This document shows positions 43,158 through 52,971 of a stretch of 64,000 nt of DNA, one piece after another. The stretch is taken from the NCBI GenBank assembly GCA_947632175.1, contig CANROC010000006.1:112191-176190 (forward strand), read 5' to 3'. The position numbers and the translations under genes were made by a program. This DNA comes from an uncultured Oscillospiraceae bacterium (GTDB lineage Bacteria; Bacillota; Clostridia; Oscillospirales; Oscillospiraceae). Within the stretch, counting starts at the first letter, position 1. Every line of letters starts with the position of its first letter. The notes beneath the pieces are model-generated. The model was not told the origin of the DNA. It did no database searches and saw only the letters and a program-made list of their open reading frames with translations.

Positions 43158-44204
43158 ATGTCAAAAGAGATAGAAGTTGGAAAAGTCAAGATCGGCGGCG
43201 GCGCGCCCGTCACCGTCCAGTCCATGTGCAACACGCCCACCGGGGACGTGGAGGCGACTGTCGCTCAGATAGCGCGCCTCGAGGACGCCGGATGCGACAT
43301 CATTCGCGTGGCCGTGCCGGATATGGCGGCGGCGAGAGCCGTCGCGGCCATCAAAAAACGCATCCGCATCCCCCTGGTGGCGGATATCCATTTTGATTAC
43401 AAACTGGCGCTGGCGGCGCTGGAGGGCGGCGTGGACAAGGTCCGCATCAACCCCGGCAACATCGGCGCCATGGACCGGGTCCGTGAGGTCGCCCGCCGGT
43501 GCGAGGAGCGCCGTGTCCCCATTCGGGTGGGCGTCAACTCCGGCTCCGTGGAGCGGGAGCTTCTGGCCAAATACGGCGGCCCCACCGCCGAGGCCTTGGT
43601 GGAAAGCGCCCTGGGCCATGTGCGCATTCTGGAGGACGTGGGCTTTTCGGACATCTGCATCTCCGTGAAATCCTCCTCCGTCCCCCGTACCGTGGAGGCG
43701 TACAGGCTCCTGCGCCAAAAATGCGATTACCCCCTGCACCTGGGCGTCACCGAGGCGGGGACGGCCTATCTTGGGACGGTCAACTCCGCCGTGGGCCTGG
43801 GGACTCTCCTCATGGAGGGCATCGGCGACACCGTCCGCGTCAGCCTCACCGCCGACCCGGTGAAGGAGGTGGAGGCCGGCATCGCCATTTTGAAGGCCGC
43901 CGGGAAGCGCTCCGGCGGCGTCCGGTTCGTCTCCTGTCCCACCTGCGGCCGGACGAAGATCGACCTCGTGGCCCTGGCCCGGGAGGTGGAGGAGCGCCTG
44001 CGCGGGTGTCCAAAGGACATCACCGTGGCCGTCATGGGCTGTGCCGTCAACGGGCCCGGGGAGGCCCGGGAGGCCGACTACGGCATCGCCGGCGGCGACG
44101 GCGAGGGGCTTTTGTTCAAAAAAGGCAAGATTGTGAAAAAACTGCCGTTCGCCGCGCTGGCCGACGGCCTTGTGGCAATGATCGAGGAGCAGGACAATGG
44201 CTGA
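43158..44204 (+). CDS. ispG: (E)-4-hydroxy-3-methylbut-2-enyl-diphosphate synthase
   Basis: A 348-residue 4Fe-4S enzyme of the MEP pathway. VTVQSMCNTPTGD (about 15-27), RVNPGNIG-like text RINPGNIG (about 96), and the cluster cysteines in FVSCPTCGR (about 258) and MGCAVNGPGEA (about 294) are seen. It follows rseP by 4 bases and overlaps polC. Confidence 0.97.
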   Translation: MSKEIEVGKVKIGGGAPVTVQSMCNTPTGDVEATVAQIARLEDAGCDIIRVAVPDMAAARAVAAIKKRIRIPLVADIHFDYKLALAALEGGVDKVRINPGNIGAMDRVREVARRCEERRVPIRVGVNSGSVERELLAKYGGPTAEALVESALGHVRILEDVGFSDICISVKSSSVPRTVEAYRLLRQKCDYPLHLGVTEAGTAYLGTVNSAVGLGTLLMEGIGDTVRVSLTADPVKEVEAGIAILKAAGKRSGGVRFVSCPTCGRTKIDLVALAREVEERLRGCPKDITVAVMGCAVNGPGEAREADYGIAGGDGEGLLFKKGKIVKKLPFAALADGLVAMIEEQDNG

Positions 44205-47200
44205 GAGCGTGCCAATTTTACAGATGTTCCCGTGCCTTGCCTCCTGCGGCGCGCCGGAGGAGGCTTTGAGCGGCGCGGAGGTCACCTCCGCCGACGTGGA
44301 CCGGACAAGCCGCGCCATGGACCTCTTCGTACGGTTTAAAAAGACCGTCCCACCGGTTTACATAACGATGATGGAGGGCCGCATCGCCTCGGATTTCGGC
44401 CTCTCCCGGGTAAAGCTGAGCCCCAGCTTCCCGGAGGACCGGGCCGCCGTCCGTGCCGCTAAGGAGACAAAGGCCGCACAGACCTCCGCCATTTTCGGGA
44501 AGGTCTACCGCTCCGACATCACCCCCATGCGGGACGTCACTCTGGAGACGGGCAAGGTCACCGTCACCGGCCAGGTCTTCGCCACGGACAGCCGGGAGAT
44601 CAGAAGCGGCGCCTATGTGCTGAGCTTCGATATGACCGACGGCACCGGCTCTGTGCGCGTCAACAAGTTCATCCCCGATGAGCAGACGAAGAAAGCCGTC
44701 CAGGTCATCGAGCCCGGCATGTCTCTCACCGTCCAGGGGACCACCACCCTCAACCGCTTCGACAACGACCTGGTCATCGACCCGCGGGGCATCTGCACCG
44801 CCCCCGCCCGTGAGCCTAGACGGGACACGGCGGAGGAGAAGCGTGTGGAGCTCCACCTCCATACGAAAATGAGCGCCATGGACGCCCTCACGGACACCAA
44901 GGACGCGGTGAAGCGCGCCATTGCCTGGGGGCACCCGGCTATCGCCATCACCGACCACGGCGTGTGCCAGTCCTTCCCGGACGCCATGAAGGCCGCCGGG
45001 GACAAGATCAAGGTCATCTATGGCGTGGAAGGATATTATGTAAACGACGTGGACGACCGCGTGGCCTTTTTGGGCCCGGCGGACGCGCCGCTGGAAACGG
45101 ACTTCGTGGCCTTCGATATCGAGACCACCGGCCTTGATAACCGCCGGGACCGGATCATCGAGATCGGCGCCGTGCGCTTTCACGAGGGACGGGAGACAGA
45201 CCGCTTCCAGACCTTCGTGGATCCCAAAAGGCCCATCAGCGCCGAGAGCACTCAGCTCACCGGCATCACCGACGAGATGGTGGCCGGCGCGCCGGAGGAG
45301 GACCGGGCCGTCCGGGACTTCCTGGCTTTTGCCGGGGACGCGCCGCTGGTGGCCCACAACGCCAATTTTGACGTGGGCTTTATCGACGAGTGCTGCCGCC
45401 GGTGCGGCATCGAGGGATTCGAGCCCTCCTTCATCGACACCGTCACCATGTCCCAGGGCCTGCTCCCGGAACTCAAGAGCCACAAGCTGGACCTGGTGGC
45501 CGGGAAGCTGGGCCTGCCGGAATTTAACCACCACCGGGCCTCCGACGACGCGCTGACCTGCGGGCTCATCTTCGCCCGCCTTGCCGTGGAGCTTGCGGAA
45601 AAGGGCGTCACGCGCCTTTCCGAGATCAATGCCGCCCTGGCCCCCGCCCGCCGGGAGAGCGCCGCCCACCGGCGCATGAGGCCCCAGCACATCATCGTCC
45701 TGGCCAAAACCCAGGCGGGCATCAAGAATCTTTACAGGATCGTGACCAAGAGCCACCTGGAGCACTTAAAGCGCTATCCCATCATGCCCAAATCCCTGAT
45801 CCAGGAGTACCGGGAGGGCCTGATCATCGGCTCGGCCTGCGAGGCAGGCGAGGTCTTCCAAACGATCATCGACCACAAGAGCCGCTTTGAGGAGCGGCGC
45901 GTCGCCGCCTTCTACGACTACCTGGAGATCCAGCCCGTGGCCAACAACATGTTCATGCTCCGGGGGGACAAGCCCCGGTGCAGGTCCGTGGAGGAGCTGC
46001 GGGACTTCAACCGCCGTGTGGTGGAGCTGGGGGATGAGCTGGGGAAGATGACCGTAGCCACCGGGGACGTCCATTTTCTGGACCCGGAGGACGAGATCTT
46101 CCGCCATGTGCTCCTGGTGGCCAAGGATTTCGAGGACGGGGACTGCGACATGCCCCTCTATTTCCGTTCCACCGACGAGATGCTGGAGGAGTTTTCCTAT
46201 CTCGGCGAAGACCGCGCCCGTGAGGTCGTGGTCACCAACACCCAGGCCATCGCCGCCATGTGCGATGTCGTCCGCCCCCTGCCGCCGGCGGGGAAGCTCT
46301 ATCCGCCGAAGATCGAGAACTCCGAACAGCAGCTCAAGGACCTGGTCTACAACCGGATGCACGAGCTCTACGGCGACACGCCGCCGGAGATCGTCACCAG
46401 CCGCGTGGAGCAGGAGCTTCACGACATCCTCTCCCGCCACTACGACGTCATCTACATGTCCGCCCAGAAGCTGGTGCAGAACTCCCTGGAGCACGGTTAC
46501 CTCGTGGGTTCCCGGGGCTCCGTGGGCTCGTCCATCGTGGCGTTCCTCTCCGGCATCACGGAGGTCAACTCCCTCCCGCCCCATTACCGCTGCCCCAAAT
46601 GCAAGCATACTGAGTTCGTCACCGACGGACAGTACGGCTGCGGCGCGGACATGCCGGACAAGCTCTGTCCCGTCTGCGGCGCGCCCTATGACAAGGACGG
46701 CTTCGATATCCCCTTTGAGACGTTCCTGGGCTTCGGCGGCGACAAGGTGCCGGATATCGACCTCAACTTCTCCGGCGAGTACCAGGCCAACGCCCACAAA
46801 TACACCAACGAGCTCTTCGGCGCGGACCACGTCTTCCGGGCCGGTACCATCGGCACCGTGGCGGAAAAGACCGCCTACGGCTACGTGCTGAGATATCTGG
46901 AGAAGACCGGCAAGACCGCCAGCCGCGCCGAGGAGAACCGCCTGGCCCTGGGCTGTGTGGGCGTCAAGCGCACCACCGGCCAGCATCCGGGGGGTCTGGT
47001 GGTCATCCCGCAGGACATGGAGATCGCCGACTTCTGCCCGGCCCAGCACCCGGCGGACGACGAGGGCGCGGACATCATCACCACCCACTTTGAGTACCAC
47101 TGTATGGAAGATAACCTCCTGAAGCTGGACGAGCTGGGCCACGATGACCCCACCATGATCCGTATGCTGGAGGACATGACGGGCCTCGATGCCAAGAAGA

Positions 47201-48189
47201 TCAAGCTGGGCGACCCGGAGACCATGGGCATCTTCAAATCCGCCGCTCCTCTGGGCCTCACGGACGACGACCCCATCATCGGGAAAAACGGCACCATCGG
47301 GATCCCCGAAATGGGCACCGGCTTTACCCGCCAGGTCATTTTGGACATCAAGCCCGAGAACATGGACACGCTGATCCGCATCTCCGGCTACACCCACGGC
47401 ACCGACGTGTGGCTGGGCAACGCCAAGGACCTCATCCTCAGCGGGACGGCCAAGGTCTCTGAGACGGTGGGATGCCGCGACGACATCATGCTCTATCTCA
47501 TCTCCGTGGGCCTGGACCCGAAGCTGGCCTTCAAGATCATGGAGAACGTCCGTAAGGGCCGCGTCAAGAAGGGCGGCTTCCAGGAGGGCTGGGTAGAGAC
47601 CATGAAGGAGCACGGCGTGCCCGACTGGTACATCGACTCTCTCGCCAAGATCGCCTACCTCTTCCCCAAGGCCCACGCGGTGGCCTACGTGATGATGGCC
47701 TTCCGCATCGCCTGGTTCAAGGTCCACAGGCCCCTGGAGTTTTACGCGGCGTACTTCTACCGCCGCAGCCAGAAGGGTAACTTCGATATCGAGCTCATGA
47801 GCACCGAGGAGCGATGCCTCGCCGCCATCAACGCTTTCAACAACAATCCCAAACCCACCGACAAGGACAAGGACATGTTTGTGACATTGGAGGCGTGCTG
47901 GGAGTTTTATAAGAGGGGATTTCATTTTTTACCCATTGACCTTTATAGGTCCGATGCGTTAAAATTTACGGTAGAGGACGGCGCCCTGCGTCCGCCTTTC
48001 GTAGCCATTTCAGGCCTTGGCGAATCGGCGGCGCTGGATCTTTATGAGCACGGCAGGGGAGGGCAGTTCGTCTCCGTGGAGGAGCTGTCCCTGAGCTGTC
48101 CCAAGGTCTCCAAGACGCACATCGAGGTCCTGAAAAACCTGGGCGCCCTGGGGGCCATGCCTGAGACAAGTCAGATAAGCCTTTTTTAA
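44197..48189 (+). CDS. polC: DNA polymerase III alpha subunit, PolC type
   Basis: A 1,330-residue replicase. Order: short N-terminal part (1-100), OB fold (about 110-205), PHP (VELHLHTKMSAMDALTD at about 216), inserted DEDD exonuclease (FVAFDIETTGLD at about 302), second PHP part, then polymerase core with GSRGSVGSSIVAFLSG (about 771), a zinc site (CPKC/CPVC, about 798-835) and PDIDLNFSGEY (about 850). The N-terminus is shorter than the ~200 residues common before the OB fold. It replicates the chromosome. Confidence 0.97.
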   Translation: MAESVPILQMFPCLASCGAPEEALSGAEVTSADVDRTSRAMDLFVRFKKTVPPVYITMMEGRIASDFGLSRVKLSPSFPEDRAAVRAAKETKAAQTSAIFGKVYRSDITPMRDVTLETGKVTVTGQVFATDSREIRSGAYVLSFDMTDGTGSVRVNKFIPDEQTKKAVQVIEPGMSLTVQGTTTLNRFDNDLVIDPRGICTAPAREPRRDTAEEKRVELHLHTKMSAMDALTDTKDAVKRAIAWGHPAIAITDHGVCQSFPDAMKAAGDKIKVIYGVEGYYVNDVDDRVAFLGPADAPLETDFVAFDIETTGLDNRRDRIIEIGAVRFHEGRETDRFQTFVDPKRPISAESTQLTGITDEMVAGAPEEDRAVRDFLAFAGDAPLVAHNANFDVGFIDECCRRCGIEGFEPSFIDTVTMSQGLLPELKSHKLDLVAGKLGLPEFNHHRASDDALTCGLIFARLAVELAEKGVTRLSEINAALAPARRESAAHRRMRPQHIIVLAKTQAGIKNLYRIVTKSHLEHLKRYPIMPKSLIQEYREGLIIGSACEAGEVFQTIIDHKSRFEERRVAAFYDYLEIQPVANNMFMLRGDKPRCRSVEELRDFNRRVVELGDELGKMTVATGDVHFLDPEDEIFRHVLLVAKDFEDGDCDMPLYFRSTDEMLEEFSYLGEDRAREVVVTNTQAIAAMCDVVRPLPPAGKLYPPKIENSEQQLKDLVYNRMHELYGDTPPEIVTSRVEQELHDILSRHYDVIYMSAQKLVQNSLEHGYLVGSRGSVGSSIVAFLSGITEVNSLPPHYRCPKCKHTEFVTDGQYGCGADMPDKLCPVCGAPYDKDGFDIPFETFLGFGGDKVPDIDLNFSGEYQANAHKYTNELFGADHVFRAGTIGTVAEKTAYGYVLRYLEKTGKTASRAEENRLALGCVGVKRTTGQHPGGLVVIPQDMEIADFCPAQHPADDEGADIITTHFEYHCMEDNLLKLDELGHDDPTMIRMLEDMTGLDAKKIKLGDPETMGIFKSAAPLGLTDDDPIIGKNGTIGIPEMGTGFTRQVILDIKPENMDTLIRISGYTHGTDVWLGNAKDLILSGTAKVSETVGCRDDIMLYLISVGLDPKLAFKIMENVRKGRVKKGGFQEGWVETMKEHGVPDWYIDSLAKIAYLFPKAHAVAYVMMAFRIAWFKVHRPLEFYAAYFYRRSQKGNFDIELMSTEERCLAAINAFNNNPKPTDKDKDMFVTLEACWEFYKRGFHFLPIDLYRSDALKFTVEDGALRPPFVAISGLGESAALDLYEHGRGGQFVSVEELSLSCPKVSKTHIEVLKNLGALGAMPETSQISLF

Positions 48190-48207
48190 AAGAGGAGAGA
48201 GAGTACC

Positions 48208-50406
48208 ATGAGCGAATTTGATCTGAGTAAGGTGATGAACGGCTGGACGCAGGAGGGCATCCTGGGCTCCGGCGCTTTCGGGACGGTGTATCTCGCCCGG
48301 AACACCGAGACCGGCGCTTTCAGCGCGGTGAAGGTCATCAAGACCCCGCCCGGCCGGGAGGCCGTGGACAACGCCCTGAAGCTCGGCATCGGCCAGGAGC
48401 TTCTGAGCACCTATTTTGGGAAATTTAAAAACGACCTCTCCTGGGAGCTGACCATGTATAAAACGGTGAAGTCCCAGCACTTGGAGACGGTGGAGGATAT
48501 CATCACCGTGGACGCCGATGGACCCGGCTGGACGGGGTACATACGCAAGGGCATCTATACCCCCATGGCCGTCTACTTCGACAAGGCCCCCGCCACTCAG
48601 GAAGACGCGGCGCGCCTGGGCGTGGAGATTGCCTCCGCCCTGGACGCGCTCGCCCAGTACACCATGGTCCACGGGGAGGTCAAGCCCGAGAACATCTTCG
48701 TCAGCGACACCGGCGAGTTCGTCCTGGGCGACTACGGCGTCCGCCGGTGCCTGGAGAAGGCCGGGAGCGGCATCTTCAGCGCGGAGGAGGACGGCTTCGA
48801 GGCCCCGGAGGTGGGCCAGGACCGGCTCTACACCGCCCGGTCGGACATCTACTCCCTGGGCGCTCTCATGGCATACACCGCCAACGGCTGCCAGATGCCC
48901 CCCAACCGGGACCCCGGGGCCATCCGGGACCTGGACCCGGCCTTTGCCGCCATCATCAAAAAGACCATGGCCGCCGACCCCAAGGAGCGCTATCAGACGG
49001 CCATGCAGCTGAAGCTCGAGCTCCAGCGCCTGACGCTGGGCAAAAAGCCCCCTCGCCGCGCCATGGCGGCAGCCGCCGCTTTCGATGCCGTGAAGCGCAA
49101 CGGCGGGGCGGCCATCACCTCCGGCGCCGTCATCACGGGCCGGGGCGTCACCCGCGAAAAGCCCGCCAAGGTCCCCGCCGGTGAAACGCCCTCCGGCAAG
49201 GCTTCCGCCTCCGGCAAACATGCCTCCGGCAGGACGGACACTGTGGAGGAAACCGCCCGCGCCGCGGCGGAGAATACGGAGGTCATGAAGCGCAAAAACG
49301 CCAAGGCCGGCGCCGTGGTGGCCCTGGCTGCCGCGCTCCTCGTTCTGGCGGTGGTGCTCCTAGTCATGGTGCCCTGGAGGACCGGCGGCCCGGTGGAGAC
49401 CATCCCCGTCAAGACCTCCGGCCATGACACCTCCGGTCCCGCCGGCAGTCCCTCCGACTCCGCCGCCTCTCAGCCTGTGCCCTCGGAGACGGATGCCAGC
49501 GAACCTCCCTCTACGCAGACGGAGCCCCCGGCCACGGAAACGGAGCCTCCCACCACGGAGACCACGCCCCCGACCACGGAGCCGCCTGCCACGGAGACGA
49601 CGCCTCCCGCGACGAACCCGCCTGAGACGAACCCTCCTGAGACGAACCCTCCTGAGACTACGCCTCCTGAGACGAAGCCCCAGCCCACCAAGAACGATAT
49701 CCTCTTCCCCTCGGATACCGAGCTCATCACAAGGGAGTTCCTGGAGACCAAGACCCGGGACGAGATCAGCTTCATTTTTAACGAGATGTACGCCCGCCAC
49801 GGCTATATTTTCAAGGAGGGCGGAGCGTTTGCCGAATATTTTGAGACGCAGAAATGGTATAAGCCGGTGACCACCAGCCAGACCAAGGTCACAGACCAGT
49901 TCTCAGACATCGAGTGGCAGAATTTTGTCACCATCACCAACTATCAGAAGGAGATGGGCTGGCGCGACTCCTCTTTCACCGTCCCCACCAGGCCCACGGA
50001 GCCGCCCACCACCGAACCTCCCACTACGGAACCCCCTGCCACGGAGCCGCCCGCTACTGAACCTCCAGCCACGGAACCCCCTGTTACCGAGCCACCTGCC
50101 ACGGAGCCCCCCGCGACAAAGCCGGAGGAGGTCGAGTACGTCTACCCCTCGGACAAGCAGGTCATCACCCGTGAGGAGCTGGAAGCGATGGACAAGGACA
50201 CGGTGAACGTGGTCCTCAACGAGATCTACGCCCGCCACGGCTACATCTTCTCCAACCAGGGACTCAAGGAGTATTTTGAGGCTCAGCCCTGGTACGCCGG
50301 GGTGACCAACAACGCCGAAAGCGTTACGTTCATGTTCAACGAAACGGAGAAGCAGAACGTCAGCATCCTCTACGCCTACCAGCGTGAGAAGGGCTGGAGG
50401 AATTGA
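48208..50406 (+). CDS. Membrane Ser/Thr kinase-like protein with two YARHG domains
   Basis: A 732-residue protein. About 10-275 is a Hanks-type kinase: GSGAFGTVYLAR loop, AVKVIK lysine, HGEVKPENIF loop (about 155), LGDYG (about 172). The catalytic HRD Asp is Glu here. A membrane span lies at about 367-390. The outside part has Thr/Pro/Glu repeats and two YARHG domains (YARHGYIF at about 527 and 673), presumably wall-facing. AGAGGAGAG precedes the ATG. Activity is uncertain. Confidence 0.9.
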   Translation: MSEFDLSKVMNGWTQEGILGSGAFGTVYLARNTETGAFSAVKVIKTPPGREAVDNALKLGIGQELLSTYFGKFKNDLSWELTMYKTVKSQHLETVEDIITVDADGPGWTGYIRKGIYTPMAVYFDKAPATQEDAARLGVEIASALDALAQYTMVHGEVKPENIFVSDTGEFVLGDYGVRRCLEKAGSGIFSAEEDGFEAPEVGQDRLYTARSDIYSLGALMAYTANGCQMPPNRDPGAIRDLDPAFAAIIKKTMAADPKERYQTAMQLKLELQRLTLGKKPPRRAMAAAAAFDAVKRNGGAAITSGAVITGRGVTREKPAKVPAGETPSGKASASGKHASGRTDTVEETARAAAENTEVMKRKNAKAGAVVALAAALLVLAVVLLVMVPWRTGGPVETIPVKTSGHDTSGPAGSPSDSAASQPVPSETDASEPPSTQTEPPATETEPPTTETTPPTTEPPATETTPPATNPPETNPPETNPPETTPPETKPQPTKNDILFPSDTELITREFLETKTRDEISFIFNEMYARHGYIFKEGGAFAEYFETQKWYKPVTTSQTKVTDQFSDIEWQNFVTITNYQKEMGWRDSSFTVPTRPTEPPTTEPPTTEPPATEPPATEPPATEPPVTEPPATEPPATKPEEVEYVYPSDKQVITREELEAMDKDTVNVVLNEIYARHGYIFSNQGLKEYFEAQPWYAGVTNNAESVTFMFNETEKQNVSILYAYQREKGWRN

Positions 50407-50414
50407 CCGCGATC

Positions 50415-50444
50415 ATCGGGCGGGTCCTTGACGACCCGCCCGAT
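50415..50444. terminator. Hairpin between convergent genes
   Basis: Perfect 12-bp arms ATCGGGCGGGTC/GACCCGCCCGAT with a 6-base loop lie between the kinase-like gene and the minus-strand DUF362 gene. No T run is present on either side, so it is at most a weak bidirectional terminator. Confidence 0.5.
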
Positions 50445-50472
50445 CCAAACCGTCAGACCATTTCCACAAGTC

Positions 50473-51594
50473 TCACAGGCCCCTAAGGCCCCGCTTGACG
50501 CGGATGGCGTGGACGGGGCACATCTCCTGACAGCAGAAGCAGGAGATACAGCCCTTTTTGGGCATCCCGGCCTTTTTGTCCACGACCTTGATAATCTTCT
50601 GGGGACAGCTCTCGGCGCACTTGCCGCAGCCCACGCACTTGGACCTGTCCACCTTGGGATAGGAGCGCAGGAGGTTGTCCAGCACAAATTCCGCCGGCTT
50701 GCGCAGGAGCCTGGGCACCGAGTCCTCAAACCCGGTGCTCTTCACCGCGTCGGGCAGCCTGAAAGCGGGGGAGCAGGGAGTAAGCTCGTCGCCGGTGACG
50801 TCGATCTCCTCCGGCCACAGGCCCATGGCCCGGGCGGCCCTCAGATGGGGCATCTCCTCCGGGTCGAGGCCCATGAACCGCACCGCCGTCACATCCAGGG
50901 CGTAGACGTTCCTGGCGCACAGCGTAACGCCCGTGTGCCGCACCGTGCCGCCGCCGGGGCCGTTGCCCTCCATGGAGTCCACGGCGTCCAGAAGCGTCAC
51001 ATTCGGCCGCACCGTCTCGCAAAGCTCGCAGAGCATGTGGACAAAGTCCTCCGTTTTGGGGTAGCGCCGGTGCATGTCCGGCTTTTGAAGGCCGGGGATG
51101 GTGCCGAAAAGGTTCTTGACGCCGATGGACACGGTGGTCATGGCGTGGGTCTTGAGCTTGGGGAGGTTGATGATGTAGTCGGCTTTCGTCACGGCGGAGA
51201 TGAGGTTGAAGCTCTTCACCGTAAAGCCCTCCCTGGTGGGTACCCGCTCATAGGTGAAGTCGCGGTTGAGATACTCCTCGATCCCCGGTACCCGCAGGCC
51301 CGAGGCACCGTAGACCGTGCGCATGTACTCGGCGGTGAAGAGTCCGCCGGAGCTGTCCGCCACCACAATCTTCTCGATCCCGCGCTCGCGCAGCCACCGG
51401 ATCACCGTCTTCAAAACAGCGGGGTTGGTGGTGACGCCCGCCTCCGGCTTTTTGCCGTAGAGGAGGTTGGGCTTTAAGAGCACCGTCATGGACGGGGCCA
51501 GATCTCCCGCCACCTTCAAGGCCTCGAAATGCCGGCAAACGGCATCGTATACGTCCCGCTCCTCATAGGACGGGGTTTTAACAACATGGACCAT
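50473..51594 (-). CDS. DUF362-ferredoxin protein
   Basis: A 373-residue iron-sulphur protein. The first ~290 residues are DUF362 (VLLKPNLLYGKKPEAGVTTN, DYIINLPKLKTHAMTTVS); the C-terminus has two 4Fe-4S motifs, CVGCGKCAESCP (about 325) and CISCFCCQEMCP (about 355). The reaction is unknown; redox roles are likely. The start at 51594 has TTGGAGGG upstream. Confidence 0.9.
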   Translation of the reverse strand: MVHVVKTPSYEERDVYDAVCRHFEALKVAGDLAPSMTVLLKPNLLYGKKPEAGVTTNPAVLKTVIRWLRERGIEKIVVADSSGGLFTAEYMRTVYGASGLRVPGIEEYLNRDFTYERVPTREGFTVKSFNLISAVTKADYIINLPKLKTHAMTTVSIGVKNLFGTIPGLQKPDMHRRYPKTEDFVHMLCELCETVRPNVTLLDAVDSMEGNGPGGGTVRHTGVTLCARNVYALDVTAVRFMGLDPEEMPHLRAARAMGLWPEEIDVTGDELTPCSPAFRLPDAVKSTGFEDSVPRLLRKPAEFVLDNLLRSYPKVDRSKCVGCGKCAESCPQKIIKVVDKKAGMPKKGCISCFCCQEMCPVHAIRVKRGLRGL

Positions 51595-51679
51595 AGGATC
51601 CCTCCAAGCTTTTTTTCTCATCATACCAGACGTTTGGACGGATTGCAATAAATCGATCGATTTTTGTAAGGAATTGCTT

Positions 51680-52786
51680 ATGGAGTTGAAGCTATGCGCC
51701 CCCTGCCTTTTCGGCCTGGAGGGGCCTTTGGGCAACGAGCTGCGGCACATGGGCCTGCGGGACGTGCGCGGCGAGAACGGCCGCGTCTTTTTCGCCGGGA
51801 CCGAGACGGACATGGCCCGCGCCAACCTCAAAAGCCGCTTTGCCGAGCGGATCCTCATCGAGATGGGCCGCTTCCCGGCAAAAACCTTTGACGGGCTTTT
51901 TGAGGGAACCCGAAGCCTCCCCTGGGAGTGGTTCATCCCCAAGACCGGCGCTTTCCCGGTGAAAGGGTGGAGCCTGGAGTCACAGCTCCACTCCGTGCCG
52001 GACTGTCAGGCCATTGTAAAGAAAGCTGTCAGCGCCCGCCTGGGGACCAGATACGGCCTTACCTGGCTGCCCGAGACAGGGGAGACGTACCAGATCCAGT
52101 TCTCCCTCCTGAAGGACGAGGCGGTGCTGTTCCTGGACACCTCCGGCACGGGCCTCCACAAGCGTGGCTACCGCCCCGCCCAGGTCACCGCCCCCATCCG
52201 GGAGACGCTGGCCGCGGCGCTGGTGGACATCGCCGGCTACCGGGGGAGAGGCGACTTCTGCGACCCCTTCTGCGGCAGCGGCACCGTCGTTATCGAGGCC
52301 GCCCTGGCCGCCAAAAACCGCGCCCCGGGCCTTGCCCGTGCCTTTGCCGCCGAGCGGTGGCGGGGCCTCAACGTCAACTGGAACGCCCTCCGGGAGGAGG
52401 CCCGCGCCAAAGAATTTGACCGCGATTACCGCATTTTCGCCTCCGACATCGACGAGAAAGCCGTCTCCATCGCCCGCCAGAACGCCAAACGCGCCGGTGT
52501 GGACGGCATCATCACCTTCGAGGTCCAGGACGCCGCCAAATTCTCCCGCCGGACCGACGCCGGCATCATCGTCACCAATCCCCCTTACGGCGAGCGGCTG
52601 GGCGACCTCCGGGCGGCCCAGCGCACCGTCCGGGCCTTCGGCGAGGCCATGAAAAATGCCCCCAACTGGCAGGTCAACATCATCTCCTCCGACGAGGAGC
52701 TGGAGAAGTCTTTCGGCCGCCGCGCCGCCAAGGTGAGAAAGCTCTATAACGGCATGATCCGGTGCGGCTATTACATGTTCAAATAA
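51680..52786 (+). CDS. THUMP-domain RNA methyltransferase, RlmL/YpsC-like
   Basis: A 368-residue SAM-dependent enzyme. The N-terminal ~160 residues include a THUMP domain; the SAM site is DPFCGSGTVVIEAAL (about 196-210) and the catalytic motif TNPPYGERLGD (about 295-305). It modifies guanine in 23S rRNA in better-known relatives. ATG 51680 follows AAGGAA. Confidence 0.93.
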   Translation: MELKLCAPCLFGLEGPLGNELRHMGLRDVRGENGRVFFAGTETDMARANLKSRFAERILIEMGRFPAKTFDGLFEGTRSLPWEWFIPKTGAFPVKGWSLESQLHSVPDCQAIVKKAVSARLGTRYGLTWLPETGETYQIQFSLLKDEAVLFLDTSGTGLHKRGYRPAQVTAPIRETLAAALVDIAGYRGRGDFCDPFCGSGTVVIEAALAAKNRAPGLARAFAAERWRGLNVNWNALREEARAKEFDRDYRIFASDIDEKAVSIARQNAKRAGVDGIITFEVQDAAKFSRRTDAGIIVTNPPYGERLGDLRAAQRTVRAFGEAMKNAPNWQVNIISSDEELEKSFGRRAAKVRKLYNGMIRCGYYMFK

Positions 52787-52792
52787 GGATCA

Positions 52793-52952
52793 TACTAATA
52801 TCCAATTAAAACAAGCCATTCGCGACGGTCTTTTTCGCGTCATGCGGCGTCAGCCGCCTTGGAAATACCAATGGGTATTTCCTGCGGCGTCTTCCTTGCC
52901 TGACACGAAAAATCCTCGCCGCTCGGTGTCTTCTTTTAAATGGATATTAGTA
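52793..52952. mobile_element. MITE-like element, copy 1
   Basis: 160 bases with terminal inverted repeats TACTAATATCCAATTAAAA and TTTTAAATGGATATTAGTA (one mismatch). Internal pairing includes GGAAATACC/GGTATTTCC. The ends are consistent with a TA target duplication, as for Tc1/mariner-IS630-type elements. It carries no gene. Copy 2 is at 56063-56222. Confidence 0.85.
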
Positions 52953-52971
52953 TAAGAGGGGAAAGAGAGAC

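Noticed and set aside
45766..47925. 719-codon open frame on the minus strand
   Set aside because: It lies opposite polC; in GC-rich genes the complementary frame is often open. Its translation is low-complexity (His, Gly, Val, Asp) without domain features.
51595..51942. Upstream extension of the DUF362 gene to 51942
   Set aside because: It overlaps the methyltransferase gene on the other strand; GGAGG precedes the ATG at 51594.
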